From: Salvelinus alpinus
Lineage: Eukaryota > Chordata > Actinopteri > Salmoniformes > Salmonidae
Length of the DNA stretch: 64,000 nucleotides
Direction of reading: 5' to 3'
NCBI RefSeq assembly: GCF_045679555.1
Contig: NC_092096.1
Location: 28,900,364-28,964,363 of the forward strand
Shown: positions 51,101 to 61,916 of the stretch, one piece after another
Layout: each line of letters opens with the position of its first letter
Numbering within the stretch: the first letter of the stretch is position 1
Notes under the pieces: model-generated
What the model was told of the DNA's origin: nothing
Seen by the model: only the letters and a program-made list of their open reading frames with translations
Databases searched by the model: none
Translations under genes and position numbers: made by a program

Positions 51101-52556
51101 TAAATAGTAGTAATATAGTTGCCACCCCTAGTAGAGGCGATACATTTTTTTTCCTACATTCTTAATTCCATTTTAGTGCTTGCTTCAGTGTAATATATAG
51201 CCTAATAAAAAATGCAATGAATTATGCATTACTGTCTACTGATGCTTTACACAGCATTAATAAGAAGGCTACTAGCTCTTCAGATGGGCCATTCTACTGT
51301 CAATGTTTGTCTATGGAGATTGCCAGCCACGGTTGTGGCTGAAATAGCCAAATCCACTCATTTGAAGTGTATCTTATAATGTGCTGGGGTTGTGTTTCCA
51401 GAAAAGCTAAAGAAGGATCTCTTTGCTCTTTGGATATTTGCGTTCATACAATGTCTTTAGGATTGTTGGGTTTGTTGGCAACCTTCATGTGGTATGCTTC
51501 AAAAGGAAAGTCAAATGCATAAAGTAAACTCTGTTAAATCAATTCAAGTTAAATGTACACTATGCAGCATGCTATCAATGTTACCATATTTTTCTTATTT
51601 AATTCTACAGATTTTACAGAATTTACAGACTTCCACAAAGGTGCTTGCAGGTGGAAATGTTTCACAACATACCTTTTTAATATAGATTTAGTTGGCAACT
51701 GTCAAAACATACTTTTTGTCATAAGTAGCCTCCTCATACTTAGTTCTGATACTTCCCAAGATGTATGTGGAAGTAGACCACTGACAAACGAGAAACGAAG
51801 ATGGACTCATCAGACAAGGGAAAGGACAGTCATGGAGTTGGCAACATCAACCACTAGAGAGCAGCATTGTTATGGACATAGCCCACCACCCCCCCCCCCC
51901 CCCTCCCCGTTTTTCCTTTTGAACTGGGAGAGCGAAATATGTCTGCATTTTGCTAAATTGGTTCAACTAGGGAAGTGGACCCTGAATTTCTGAGATATGG
52001 GAAATGTAATCGTAAGTGGAAACTCAATCCTCCAGAGAGCAACAACCTTAGTTTCATTATGAAACAGGAAATTATTTGAATAATATCACTCATTTCCCTT
52101 TTCAAGCAATGGGATTTTTCTGCAATGTCTGACTTTCTGGGATCTATTCAATATCAAGGCTTTTCAAAGAACCCTGACATTGCTGTAAGAGAAATAGACT
52201 AAGTATGCAAGTTGCAAGGACAAGTGTTCACATTCACATGCTTTCCAGGGTTATGTGTTATAGGAAGGGAGTCTGTTTTGAGAAACTCTTTCAGTCTGAG
52301 ATATTAATATTCCCTACAGGGTTTGATCTCGGGGGCCAAGTGGCCATTGGTATCTCTCATTGGAACAGTCCATTCCCTTCCAGAGGTCACCCCCTGTGTG
52401 ACAGTCCTGATGGGGTTCGCTCCGAGGCCTCCGCTGCCGCAGCCCCGCAACTCCCTGAGTACCAAGAGCCAGTGTCCTGTCCTGCCTCCCTGTCAATCAA
52501 CCCTATATCATCCCACTGCAGCGCCAGCCAGGAGACCATCAGCGAAAGCAGCACAA
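45159..52556 (+). CDS. Unrecognised spliced gene, three exons seen, continues beyond 52556
   Basis: Exon A ends at 45399 with CAG/GTAAAG. Exon B is 46599-46679 (81 bp; acceptor TTGTCTTTCCAG, donor GTAATT). Exon C is 52320-52556 (237 bp; acceptor ATATTCCCTACAG, donor GTAAGG). B and C are multiples of three, so the frame passes through unchanged. Two frames stay open across all three. One, with ATG at 45159, reads ...[19 protein letters not shown]... and is serine-rich. The other, open from 45229 with ATG at 45295, reads ...[27 protein letters not shown] and, in exon [17 protein letters not shown] cannot name the protein or choose between them. Exon A may begin at an acceptor at 45140 or be a first exon. 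Low-complexity composition suggests a disordered region. Confidence 0.45.
47480..48371 (+). mobile_element. LINE reverse transcriptase fragment in intron, rearranged
   Basis: [20 protein letters not shown] then [10 protein letters not shown] is a CR1/L2/Jockey-type reverse transcriptase motif. Further frames read [31 protein letters not shown] and [20 protein letters not shown]. Stops, frameshifts and an internal deletion near 47870 (the catalytic aspartate box is gone) make it dead. A Tc1-like element follows at 48374. Confidence 0.88.
48374..49490 (-). mobile_element. Tc1-like transposon, truncated, transposase remnants
   Basis: It starts CAGTGCATTCGGAAAGTATT after a TA at 48372-48373, a known fish Tc1-like terminus. 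Minus-strand remnants include [20 protein letters not shown] and [17 protein letters not shown] (about 49300-49170) and, further on, traces of the DDE region. The other end is lost where a LINE fragment begins. Confidence 0.88.
49493..49850 (+). mobile_element. Non-LTR retrotransposon fragment (linker before reverse transcriptase)
   Basis: [17 protein letters not shown], then in another frame [20 protein letters not shown] and [14 protein letters not shown], then [20 protein letters not shown]. This is the region between endonuclease and reverse transcriptase in fish LINEs of the CR1/L2/Rex type. Frameshifts and stop codons are present. It is joined to the truncated end of the Tc1-like element. 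Confidence 0.82.
49867..50260 (-). mobile_element. tRNA-derived SINE with long tail, reversed
   Basis: TTTCTCCCCAATTTCGTGAT at the left and GGTCGCAGCCGGCTGCGACA near the right match, in reverse, the SINE at 7067-7529. The head end (CTCGGGAGACCCC) has lost the SmaI site. Diverged. Confidence 0.82.
50575..50696 (+). mobile_element. LINE-type 3' end fragment
   Basis: TGCACTGTTGGAGCTAGGAA, CACCCGCAATAACATCTGCT, then AATTTGATTTGATTTAA. Confidence 0.78.
50697..52319. other. Intron-like unique DNA before exon C
   Basis: A run of 15 C at 51889-51903 is the only standout. No further exon recognised. Confidence 0.45.
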
Positions 52557-52727
52557 GTAAGGTTTCACCTTTCAACTTTGAACCCTGACGTCATTCTAAT
52601 CTCAGCTCTGTGGTTTGGTCACTAAAAATCCGGTCTAGAAACGGCTTATCCTGCCTAAGCTCAGAACCTTTGGCGTTGACCGTAATCGGAGTAGATGGCA
52701 GTAGTGAGAGCCATCAGTAGATGTATA

Positions 52728-52800
52728 CTGACCAAAAATATAAACGCAACAATTTCAACGATTTTACTGAGTTAGTCATTTGAAATAAATTCATTCGGCC
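52728..52800. mobile_element. Tc1-like terminus fragment
   Basis: ACTGACCAAAAATATAAACG then CAACAATTTCAACGATTTTA is the inverted counterpart of the end at 31991. The rest of the element is missing. Confidence 0.7.
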
Positions 52801-53399
52801 CTCTGATGAGTTATATCGAGTCAGTCTGTTGGTTCTGAGTTGCACAGAAGAGAGTATCCTGGAATCACATTATAGTATGAACACACCTGGATCGTTCCAT
52901 GTCATTTCAGCAAGTCATGACACTCACTATCTCAGATTGTTCTGAAATTATTTCTGTAGTTAGAAACAGATAAGATGTCCTGCAGCATTATTTTGTTGAA
53001 ATATAATTTGATTTCTGAGAAATCAAGCTAATTGATTGCATGCAAATTGCCAATTTTTAATTTATAGGATTCATATAATACTCAATAAATTAGCTTAATA
53101 TCTCAACAAAATAATGTAGCAGGAGTGCTAATCTTATGTTTCTAACAGAAAGAATTTCAGAACAATCTGAGATAATGGGTGTAAATCCTCTTTCTTGTGC
53201 TTTTTGAGGTGGAACAACCCACCGCTGACCTTTTTGAAATAATATGTGGATGCTTTCCACCTTATTGGTTGACTGTGAATCTAATATTTGAAATACCATA
53301 CTGTACATCACAAAACCTAACCATGCTCGAAAAAATTCTGTGCTTGAAACAAATATGGTTGTTACATAAGCATACACACAGTCTATTTGTGGTTAGTAC
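52801..53399. other. Unique non-coding DNA with a large internal inverted repeat
   Basis: ACTATCTCAGATTGTTCTGA (52925) is inverted at about 53154 (TCAGAACAATCTGAGATAAT), with further pairing of the flanks (AGATAAGATGTCCTGCAGCA against GCAGGAGTGCTAATCTTATG). It suggests a roughly 260 bp palindromic element. No gene seen. Confidence 0.5.
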
Positions 53400-53618
53400 C
53401 AGTGGTGGAAAAAGTACCCAATTGTGATACTTAAGTAAAAGTATAGATACCTTAATAGGAAGTTACTCAAGTAAAAGTTAGTCACCCAGTAAAATACTAC
53501 TTGAGTAAAAGTCCAAGTATTTGGTTCTAAATATACTTAAGTATCACAAGGAAATGTAATTGCTAAAATATGCTTAAGTATCAAAAGTAAAAGTATAAAT
53601 CTCTTCAAATTCCTTATT

Positions 53619-53985
53619 TGTAACGGTGTTCGTCTGAGGAAGAAGGAGAGGACCAACGTGCAGCATGGTACATGTTCATGATTTTTAATAACACTGAACA
53701 CTAGAACAAAAAATAACAAAAGCGGAACAAATGAAACAGTCCTGTCTGGTACAGACACAGAGACAGAAAACAACTACCCACAAAACACAGGTGGGAAAAG
53801 GCTACCTAAGTATGGTTCTCAATCAGAGACAACGATAGACAGCTGCCTCTGATTGAGAACCACACCCGGCCAAACACACAGAAATAGAAAACATAGAACA
53901 CAAAACATAGAATGCCCACCCCAACTCACGCCCCGACCAAACCAAAATAGAGACATAAAAAAGGGACTAAGGTCAGGGCGTGACA
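53619..53985 (-). mobile_element. Solo LTR (367 bp) nested in the hAT-like element
   Basis: On the minus strand it runs TGTCACGCCCTGACC...CGTTACA, with TG...CA ends and TGTCA/TGTAA termini. Flanks TTATT and ATATT agree at 4 of 5 bases. No internal retroviral sequence is present, so recombination between two LTRs is inferred. A different family from the LTR at 2418. Confidence 0.8.
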
Positions 53986-54620
53986 ATATTAAGCAAACCA
54001 GATGCACCATTTTATTGTTTTAAAAATGTATGGATAGCCAGGGGCACACTCCAACACTCAGACATTATTTACAAATTATGCATTTTGTGTTTATTGAGTC
54101 TGCCAGATCAGAGGCAGTAGGGATGACCACGTGTTCTCTTGATAAGTGTGTGAATTTGACCATTTTCCTGTCCTGCTAAGCATTCAAAATGTAACAAGTA
54201 CTTTTGGGTGTCAGGGAAAATGTATGGAATAAAAAGTACATTTATTGTAAGTAAAAGTTGACAACAAAAAAATATAGTAGAGTACAGATACCCCCAAAAA
54301 GTCTTAATTAAAAATACTTTAAAGTTCTGGGATCTGCCCCTTTTTTTACATTTAATTTCGCCTAAAATGACATACCCAAATCTAACTGCCTGTAGCTCAG
54401 GCCCTGAAGCAAGGATATGCATATTCTTGGTACCATTTGAAAGGAAACACTGAAGTTTGTGAAAATGTTAAAGGAATGTAGGAGAATATAACAATACATC
54501 TGGTAAAAGATAATACAAAGAAGAAAAAAAACATTATTTTGTATTTTTTTGTACCATCAACTTTGAAATGCAAGAGAAAGGCCATAATGTATTATTCCAG
54601 CCCGGGTGTAATTTAGATTT

Positions 54621-54639
54621 TGGCCACTAGATGGCAGCA
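54621..54639 (+). promoter_or_regulatory. CTCF-like site inside the hAT-like repeat
   Basis: TGGCCACTAGATGGCAGCA fits the degenerate CTCF motif YGRCCASYAGRKGGCRSYV at every position. It is carried by a repeat, so similar sites are probably scattered through the genome. Binding is inferred only. Confidence 0.45.
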
Positions 54640-55439
54640 GTGTATGTGCAAAGGTTTAGACTGATCCAATAAACCATTTAATATCTGTTCAAAATGTTGT
54701 ATCAAGAATGCCCAAATGTGCCTAATTTGTTTATTAATAACTTTTCATGTTCAAAATTGTGCACTCAAACAATAGCATGGTATTCTTTCATTGTAATAGC
54801 TACTGTAAATTGGACAGTGCTGTTAGACTAACAACAATCTAAGCTTTCTGCTAATATCAGATATGTCTATGTCCTGGGAAATGTTCTTGTTACTTACAAC
54901 CTCATGCTAATCGCATTAGCCTCAACCGTCCCGTGGAAGGGACACCGATCTCCAAAGAAGTTAAGTACTTTACACCACTGGTTAGCAGACTGTTCCAGTT
55001 GGATCCTGCCTGAAAACAAATTGTTAAAATGGTGTTACTAACATGGTAAAGCGTACAACAGACTTGAAAACACACTTTTGGAAAGCAGCCAGCTATTATA
55101 GTATATGTAGGATTTGTTTAATTTGCAGTAGCGTTTCACTCACTCTGAGTGTTGCATGCAAGTAGGGTAACTAATGGTAGAGTTTTCTAAGGGATTCCTC
55201 CTTTTAAAATATACACACTGTACACAACAATTGTGTGTGTGCATCAATGTGTTTATGTGCATGTGTGTGAGGTGCTGGCTTTAAAAAACACATTGACACC
55301 CAGAGCAGCAGAAACTGTCATTCCTTTGGTCAACAACCACACTGATAGAGGCAGCCCTGCTCCGATTGGCTACCCTCAAAGCTTCTATCCCACGGATTGG
55401 CTGACAGGGATAACTGATTAAGAATACTGATTGTCTTGC

Positions 55440-55880
55440 AGCTCTCTTGCTCTTGCTCTCGCTCTCTCCCTCTCTCTGCATAGACATTCTGCTTGTATTT
55501 TTCCCTGAGAGAGGATCTAAGCTGGTCTGCATCTGTTTCTTCCTGAGCTTTGCCTCGTGCCGGCTGGACAGAGGTTTATATAATCTGAGGGATGTTTTGG
55601 GGATGAGCAGAGTGGTGTGTGTGTGTGTGTGAGGGAGCTCAGGAGCTAGAGCAGAGCGCTGCGGTGCTCGGGAGTGGAAGTAACATGGGGAATGCAGCTA
55701 ATTGCCTCTGCAGAAGGTCCTTTTCCCCCTGCGGGGTCTTTAGTGCGGGAGCCAAGTTTAGCTAGTTGTAGCTACTGTAGCGCTTGCAGAGCCTCCGCTG
55801 GGTCGGCCCCTGGGTTGTGTCGTCCCCTCCTCCTGTTGCCCTCTGAGGGGTTGAAGCTCTCTCCCTCTCTACCTTGCATG
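55440..55880 (+). promoter_or_regulatory. Possible promoter and first exon
   Basis: GC-rich sequence with CCAAT-type boxes (GATTGGCT at 55364 and 55397), TTTATATAAT at 55576 and a strong donor TTGCATG/GTGAGT at 55881. An ATG at 55685 opens only 25 codons (MGNAANCLCRRSFS...), ending TAG before the donor, so the exon would be untranslated or would use the ATG directly at the donor. It may belong to the gene with exons at 45-52 kb or to another gene. I see no partner exon. Confidence 0.3.
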
Positions 55881-57664
55881 GTGAGTGCTGCAGGCAACTT
55901 GACCCACAGCAGTGTTTTTTTCCCCTCTGTAGTGGTTTTGCTGCAGTGATCTCTCTCTCTGTCGCTCTCGCTCGCTCCCCCCCTCTCTGTTTCGATCTCT
56001 TTCTTTCTCTGTCCCTCACTCATATGCTATGACCCACATGTACTCTTCTTTTACTGTCTATCATCTCTGTTCTCTTTTCACACTGTTGTGTTCCTGAACC
56101 GTACAGGCATTTGACCTTCACACACGCATACACACACACTCTCTCCCTCTTTCTCCCATCTCTCCTTGGCTCCCGTATCGCCCTCCCTCCCACACGGTTT
56201 CACTCCGGGGGTTGTAAATGAGCTGTGTGTCCTAAGTGTAACACTCCTCCATTATGCATGGTTCAGGGAAGGAGAAGTTGGTCAGTGCTCACTGGAGACG
56301 CCGTGTGTCTGAGCTCTGTTTCCCATCTGGCAGGCGTGAAACGGCCATTGTGTTGCCCCGGGGCCTAACGAAGCCTGGAGGTCTGTTGTCCCCTGACTGT
56401 GCTGGTGTAGTGGTACAGAACCCTCCTCTGTCTTCCTGATACCTGGTCCCCATGGCAACCCTCCCCCCTTTTTATTTTCCGCTCACTTACCCAACCAGCT
56501 AGCCTACTGTGAGCTGTCATGCTAAGGCAAGGTTATGTCATATGAACTGAGGAGGCGCTAGCGATTTCATTGGGGAATAATTTTTCGCAAGAAAGATTTC
56601 TCTACTGACAATCATCAGTGGTTTATGATTCAGGGTTACAAATCAACTAGCAATACTGTTATACTGTAGCATTTTTCATTCAATTCAAAAGTCATTTTCG
56701 CAGCATAACTAGCAGTTCATGGACTTTGTTGCAAAACATCTTAATATTCAACAAAAGTTTTATTGTACCCAAGAATGTAATGCAATGTAACTCACCATCG
56801 TTGCATCAGTGGGAGCCTGGAAGCCTTGGGCTTGTTTCCTCGATGCGTGGAGAAGTCCGCTAAAAAGCTATTTGAAAACCAACCGAAACTAGCTTTGACT
56901 ATTTATTTGAACCCTACTTCTGATTTTTAAGTATTCTCATGTAGCCTAGATTGTTGGTTAATCGGTGTGTCTGACTGGGTATCATGCAACATTTGCTGTT
57001 GTCTGTCCTGTTCAACAGTTTTAGATTGTTTGTAGATTCCATGATAAATATATTGTGTGGGTGGTCTAGTTTTTGACGAGTTCACTATTTCCAGACATTC
57101 AGATCCAAAAATGGGCGTCCATCCCAAAATATCTCGGTGCTCTGTCTGTTTTCCTCTGCTGCCAAGGCTGAGGTGACCTCACCAGTAGCTTATGTTACAA
57201 ATGAGTGGAGATTTCATATGAAACCAGGACAAAGAAATACCATGGTTTTTGGGGATTTTCACTATTTTATTCATATAATTTTTCTTTGGGGGAGGTATTG
57301 TTGACATATTTATCTAAAAGTATAATTGAGAAATAATTAAGAAAAGTTGGCATATTTATGACATTTTGTCCTGGTTTCGTATGGAATCACTCAAATTCAG
57401 GTATAACAGAGAGTCTTATAATGATACAGATCTAATGAGTGCCGACTGTTTAAGCCATAGAATTACATACAGAATCACATGAATTATAGGACCTCTATGA
57501 GCTCAGCTCATTAGATTTGTGTGGTCATAAATAACATGAAATGTGAAATAAATATTCTGGATCAATACTAACCAATCTCTTTTTCATCATGTAAGAGGTA
57601 ACATTTATGGGAATGAGGGAAAAACAATTTGACTCTTGACAGAATGATTATTTTGTAGGGAACA
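55881..57664. other. Intron-like unique DNA, CT-rich at the start
   Basis: CT-rich tracts (CTCTCTCTCTGTCGCTCTCG, 55950-56030) follow the donor. No exon recognised. Confidence 0.45.
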
Positions 57665-57786
57665 CTACTGTTGTGAATTGTTTAGATATGACTGCACAGT
57701 TGGAGCTAGGAACACAAGCATTTCGCTACACCCACAATAACATCTGCTAAATATGTGTAATTGACCAATAAAATTTGATTTGATTT
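57665..57786 (+). mobile_element. LINE-type 3' end fragment
   Basis: GCACAGTTGGAGCTAGGAAC, CACCCACAATAACATCTGCT, ending AAATTTGATTTGATTTG. Close to the copy at 50575. Confidence 0.78.
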
Positions 57787-57825
57787 GCTGTGAATTGTGA
57801 GCCAGGCTAAATAATGTTAGCTAAA

Positions 57826-59767
57826 CAGTGGTGATTTTAGCATGTAAATCTTGGTGGGGCACACAAAACAAAATGTGGGGTGCATGCCAGCAAAGCCACT
57901 ACACAACACAACACTAAACAATACATTATTTGCACTATAACAGTGACCACAAACTGTTAGGGCCTACATTTTATTTTGTATTTAACCTTTATTTGACTAG
58001 GCAAGTCAGTTAAGAACAAATTCTTATTTACAATGATGGCCTAGGAACAGTAGGTTAACTGCCTTGTTCAGGAGCAGAATGACAGATTTTTACCTTGTCA
58101 GCTCGGCAATTCTAACTAGCAACCTTTCGGTTACTGGCCCAACGCTCTAACCACTAGACTACCTGCTGCCCCAATAAAGCTGTCATACATAAAGCTGTCC
58201 CAACAGCAGTCCTAACACCTTACCACTGCTACACTTGGCTTTCAGCGGAGCCTTGTCTGCCAGAGAAGAAAGTTAATTCAGCCTCATTTACTGCCTTTAA
58301 AAAAAACATAGCTGATATGGCTGACTTGTTTAAACAAATGTGGTTTCTACTGACAATGGAGATGTACAAACTATGGCATAAGAGGACGACAAGCGGATAA
58401 GAGGCAATCTGTAATTTCGATTAATGAGCGAGCGACTACGGACGTAGTCAATATAACTATTTGTTCAGGACTTTTGAAATGTACAGCGACAGAATTCAGA
58501 ACATGGGCCGTTCTTAGTGTACTCTCTGTACAACAAGTCAGAACCATAGGAAAAATAAAGGGGGCACATAAACAGACAATGAAAGCTCTTACAATATTCA
58601 ATTATTACATTTATATTAAACAGGTTATAGGCTACATGTGCACCACCAAGTTAGAACAGTAGACAAAATTAAGAGGTGAAAATAGACCAAATTATTAGGG
58701 TGAGACACATTGAACGCCGTTTGGGTCTTTGCCTGTCAAAAATATACATGTCATATAACACTATTTGACGCATTAAATAAGCTTTTAATTTGACAAGTCA
58801 AATAACACAATTCTATTATATAATGTTGTGTGTGCTGAATTTGCACGTGCAAGCCAAGCACCACCACTACTATCAGTAGCACTGTACAAACAAAAATTAG
58901 CAAATAACCACACACCTGCCACAAACGATGTGTTTACAATACCACGTTGGTGAAAATTAACCAAAATATTAAGGTGATGCACATGGGCTACTAACAGCTT
59001 ACTACACAACATACACTTAGTATTACTTTCTTAGCTACAGTATACATATCTCTCTGGCATATTACATCATTTATGCAGCAGCATACAACACATTTGTCAT
59101 CAAACTTTGTCATCAAAGTCTGGCATTCTTTGGATTTATGGTGGGTACACTGGGGGAAAAACACACAGCCACTCCATTGAATAGCAGACTAGTGATTGCT
59201 TTGCAATGTTGCAGTCAGCCACTGATTTCTTACAAACCACTCATTGTTGAATTTGTGATTTCCAACTTGTTGTGTAATCTTTATGTCTAATGGCCGATTA
59301 GCACCGATACGTTTTATCTATAATTTCTATTCATTATTTCTCTTCATATGACAAGGATTAAAAATGATTTGCCAGTAGTTTGTTGACTTAATTCATGATG
59401 ATGACTTGCTAGCTAAGACTTTGAAAGTAAGATGTTGACATGATCAGTCCAATCAAAGCTACTGTACATATAACGTGATTTGACGTAATTTTATATGTGG
59501 CCAATGATCTTGAGACTTGTAATAAAGCTCTATGGCAGGACCCAAAGGACTGAAATTTTGGATGTCTACTCTTACTAAGGACTTAAACTTGGCGATGACA
59601 TAGTGTCCCCATGAGTGACAGAACACTGAGCCAATCACGGCGCAATGCTCCTATTTTCTGCTGGCTCGCCCCACCACCACAGAAAGCACTGAGCTAGGCT
59701 GAAACACCTCCATTTTGGAGCTGCCTCACTCAAGAAAACAAAAAAGAGACCATGCTTGTCGCCACTG
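57826..59767. mobile_element. hAT-like non-autonomous element, copy B, with perfect target duplication
   Basis: Left end CAGTGGTGATTTTAGC, right end TTGTCGCCACTG. TAGCTAAA occurs exactly on both flanks (57818-57825 and 59768-59775), the 8 bp duplication typical of hAT transposons. It hosts a reversed HpaI SINE. Sister of 15191-18009. Confidence 0.92.
57970..58172 (-). mobile_element. HpaI-type salmonid SINE, reversed, inside hAT-like copy B
   Basis: The reversed head GACTACCTGCTGCCCC, reversed tRNA-like GGCCCAACGCTCTAACCACT and the HpaI site GTTAAC at about 58055 identify the family. Copy A lacks this insertion, so it came after the two hAT copies separated. Confidence 0.9.
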
Positions 59768-59775
59768 TAGCTAAA

Positions 59776-60529
59776 TCATGTTAGCTAAATGGTGCAGCTT
59801 TACTCACAGATTAGCAAATTAAGTCACCTAAGAATCACTTTAGTCCCATGTTACATTTCCTGAGTGTAATTTCATTACATCCACTGAATGTAACTTCATA
59901 CTTTGTTTTGCTGTCTGCTAACTTCATTGCATCTTGGTAATGACCCCCATTCCTGGAGGAATAGAGCCTATTTTCCCTCCATGTGGGAGACTCAATGCTT
60001 ACCTGTTCATGTGCAGAGGCCATGAGCCACTGTTGGTGCTATCTGGGATCCTTGGAACTTCCCTGCCCTTACTCTAACCATTAAACGTTTTAAATTTCAA
60101 CTTCAATGGGGTGTCGTTAGAGTTGGGAAATCCCATGGATCCTGTTTAGACTTTTCACATGAGCCACTCTATTTGTCCTGTAATTAGCTGGTGATGTGAT
60201 GCAGCACACCTGAATGTAATGTACTTCTCATTATCAATTAGAAGTTTCTGATAGTACTATTCAGTGGAGAGGAGTATTATGTGTTTGTGACTGTACAATG
60301 GTTTTGTGTGGGAAACTACTTAAACCAACTAGCTTAGCCTGAACATCCTCCTGAGATAGCTAGCATAGCAACATGTTAGCACTGGCTTGGCCTCCACGCT
60401 TATGGCATGGATTACCACATGACAATTGGCATTTTGTGTGTGTACTTTGGGTCAGGATTTTGGCCGATATGCCCATTGACTCTGCACTGTGACTGTCTGA
60501 CTCTGTGTAAATCAGTTTGTGTTTTGTGT
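59776..60529. other. Unique non-coding DNA, no gene seen
   Basis: Nothing recognised. Confidence 0.5.
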
Positions 60530-60668
60530 GTGTGTGTCTCAGTTGGTAGAGCTTGGTGCTTGCAACACCAGGGTTGTGGGTTCGATTCCCATGGGGGACC
60601 AGTATTGGAAAATGTATGCACTCACTACTGTTGCTCTGGATAAGAGCATCTACTAAATGACTAAAATG
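60530..60668 (+). mobile_element. tRNA-derived SINE of the fish V-SINE/HE1-like type
   Basis: CTCAGTTGGTAGAGCTTGGT is A-box-like, GGGTTCGATTCCCATGG is B-box-like, and the 3' end CTCTGGATAAGAGCATCTAC then TAAATGACTAAAATG is the conserved LINE-derived tail. Not a functional tRNA gene: stems and anticodon arm do not close properly. Confidence 0.82.
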
Positions 60669-61916
60669 TGTGTGTGCTGCTGCCTAGTGGTCACTCAGAG
60701 GCAACAGAACCACTGTTGTTAATTATTGATTGGCTTTGTTTCTCTATGGACACCTAGGCTTCTATGCTTATATCATATCTTATCATCCAACCTAGATCAA
60801 CCTAATGGTCTATTAGTAGGCCAATCATCTTGTCATGTTCAATATTTATAATTTTCCAGGGTCTAATCTACTGACTAGTTAATATAAATCATGTAAAGTA
60901 TATTTTAAATGTAAAGGGTTTTCTCAATGTTGTGACTTGTGCTTAATCTTGAACTTAGAGGGTACTGTGGTAGTCGTGGTAACAGCACGATATAGACCTC
61001 GTGTTTGGAAGTAGCAGGTCATTTGGATTTTGATGGGCACAGATGGCATTTTAAAGTGTGCAAATGATATGCTTTGATGTGTCAATTCAGACCGGCAGAG
61101 CTGCGTTGGACAACCCTTTCAAATGTAATGTTATTATGGATGGAATCATTCGATTTCTATAGTGCCCTGGCTTTTATCCCTCACATCTCCTTTGGGGCTG
61201 CAGTAACCTCTACTCGCGCTATAAAATACCTCCTAGCAGCTGATGGCTAAGTGAAACGTTTATTACAACTGAAGTCACTGAGGGAACCCGCCCATCGATT
61301 TCAGCCAGGAAGAAAGAGTTCATGGTGGTTTTATTACCTGCTGTTATTTCAATACCTCAGCCACTGCGGGAAGGGAGCATTCTCTCTCCCACTCCTCCTC
61401 TGTATGTCTGGGGCTCAGCAGAAATATTCTGCTGAGTCGCGGAGCTGTCACAAAGGGAAATTCAGCGTTCAGACCAGCGACGACCTTCCCCAGAGCCTAG
61501 GCTCGTCAAATGGAAGAGTGGGTCACAGACCTCTTCAGAGGGGCTGTTGTTAGCCTACTCACTAGGCCATGTTAGATAATGGCTCCTCAGGGGGAGCACA
61601 GAATCACTTAAGGGCACGCAATTTCTTTCTCTGATCAATTGCATTAGTATGCAAACAATATAGCTGAGTGTTTGTATTATTTATTTTATACAGTCTTTTT
61701 TGCTCATCTTTATTAAGGGTGTCAATCATTTCAGACCCGACTGTATAGAGATAGATATATCTCTACATCTTCTTTGGGGCCACTGTAAAGTTTACTCATG
61801 ATTTGCATGTCTGTATAATAGTGATGGGGGGGTGTATTATTTTGGGACAATATTATATCAATATTTGACACAAAAAGTATTTATTTATTTTTGCTACTAT
61901 TGGTAGCGTTAGCTAG
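60669..61916. other. Unique non-coding DNA, no gene seen
   Basis: An open frame at 61251-61553 (100 codons) lacks splice context and domains; not called. Confidence 0.5.

Larger units (their letters stand above)
53400..54980. mobile_element. hAT-like non-autonomous element (about 1.6 kb) hosting a solo LTR
   Basis: CAGTGGTGGAAAAAGTACCC at the left and AAGTACTTTACACCACTG at the right are inverted ends. Flanks GTTAGTAC and GTTAGCAG agree at 6 of 8 positions, a decayed target duplication. The right half (CTAACTGCCTGTAGCTCAGG through CCGTGGAAGGGACACCGATC) is a sequence I know as abundant in salmonid genomes. Confidence 0.75.

Noticed and set aside
56254-56439. Open frame starting MHGSGKEKLVSAHWRR
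   Set aside because: No convincing donor or acceptor, and the sequence could be chance within GC-richer DNA.
60530-60668. Functional tRNA gene
   Set aside because: A and B boxes are present, but the cloverleaf does not close and the 3' end is the V-SINE/HE1-like tail, so it is a SINE.
61251-61553. 100-codon open frame
   Set aside because: No domain, no splice signals.
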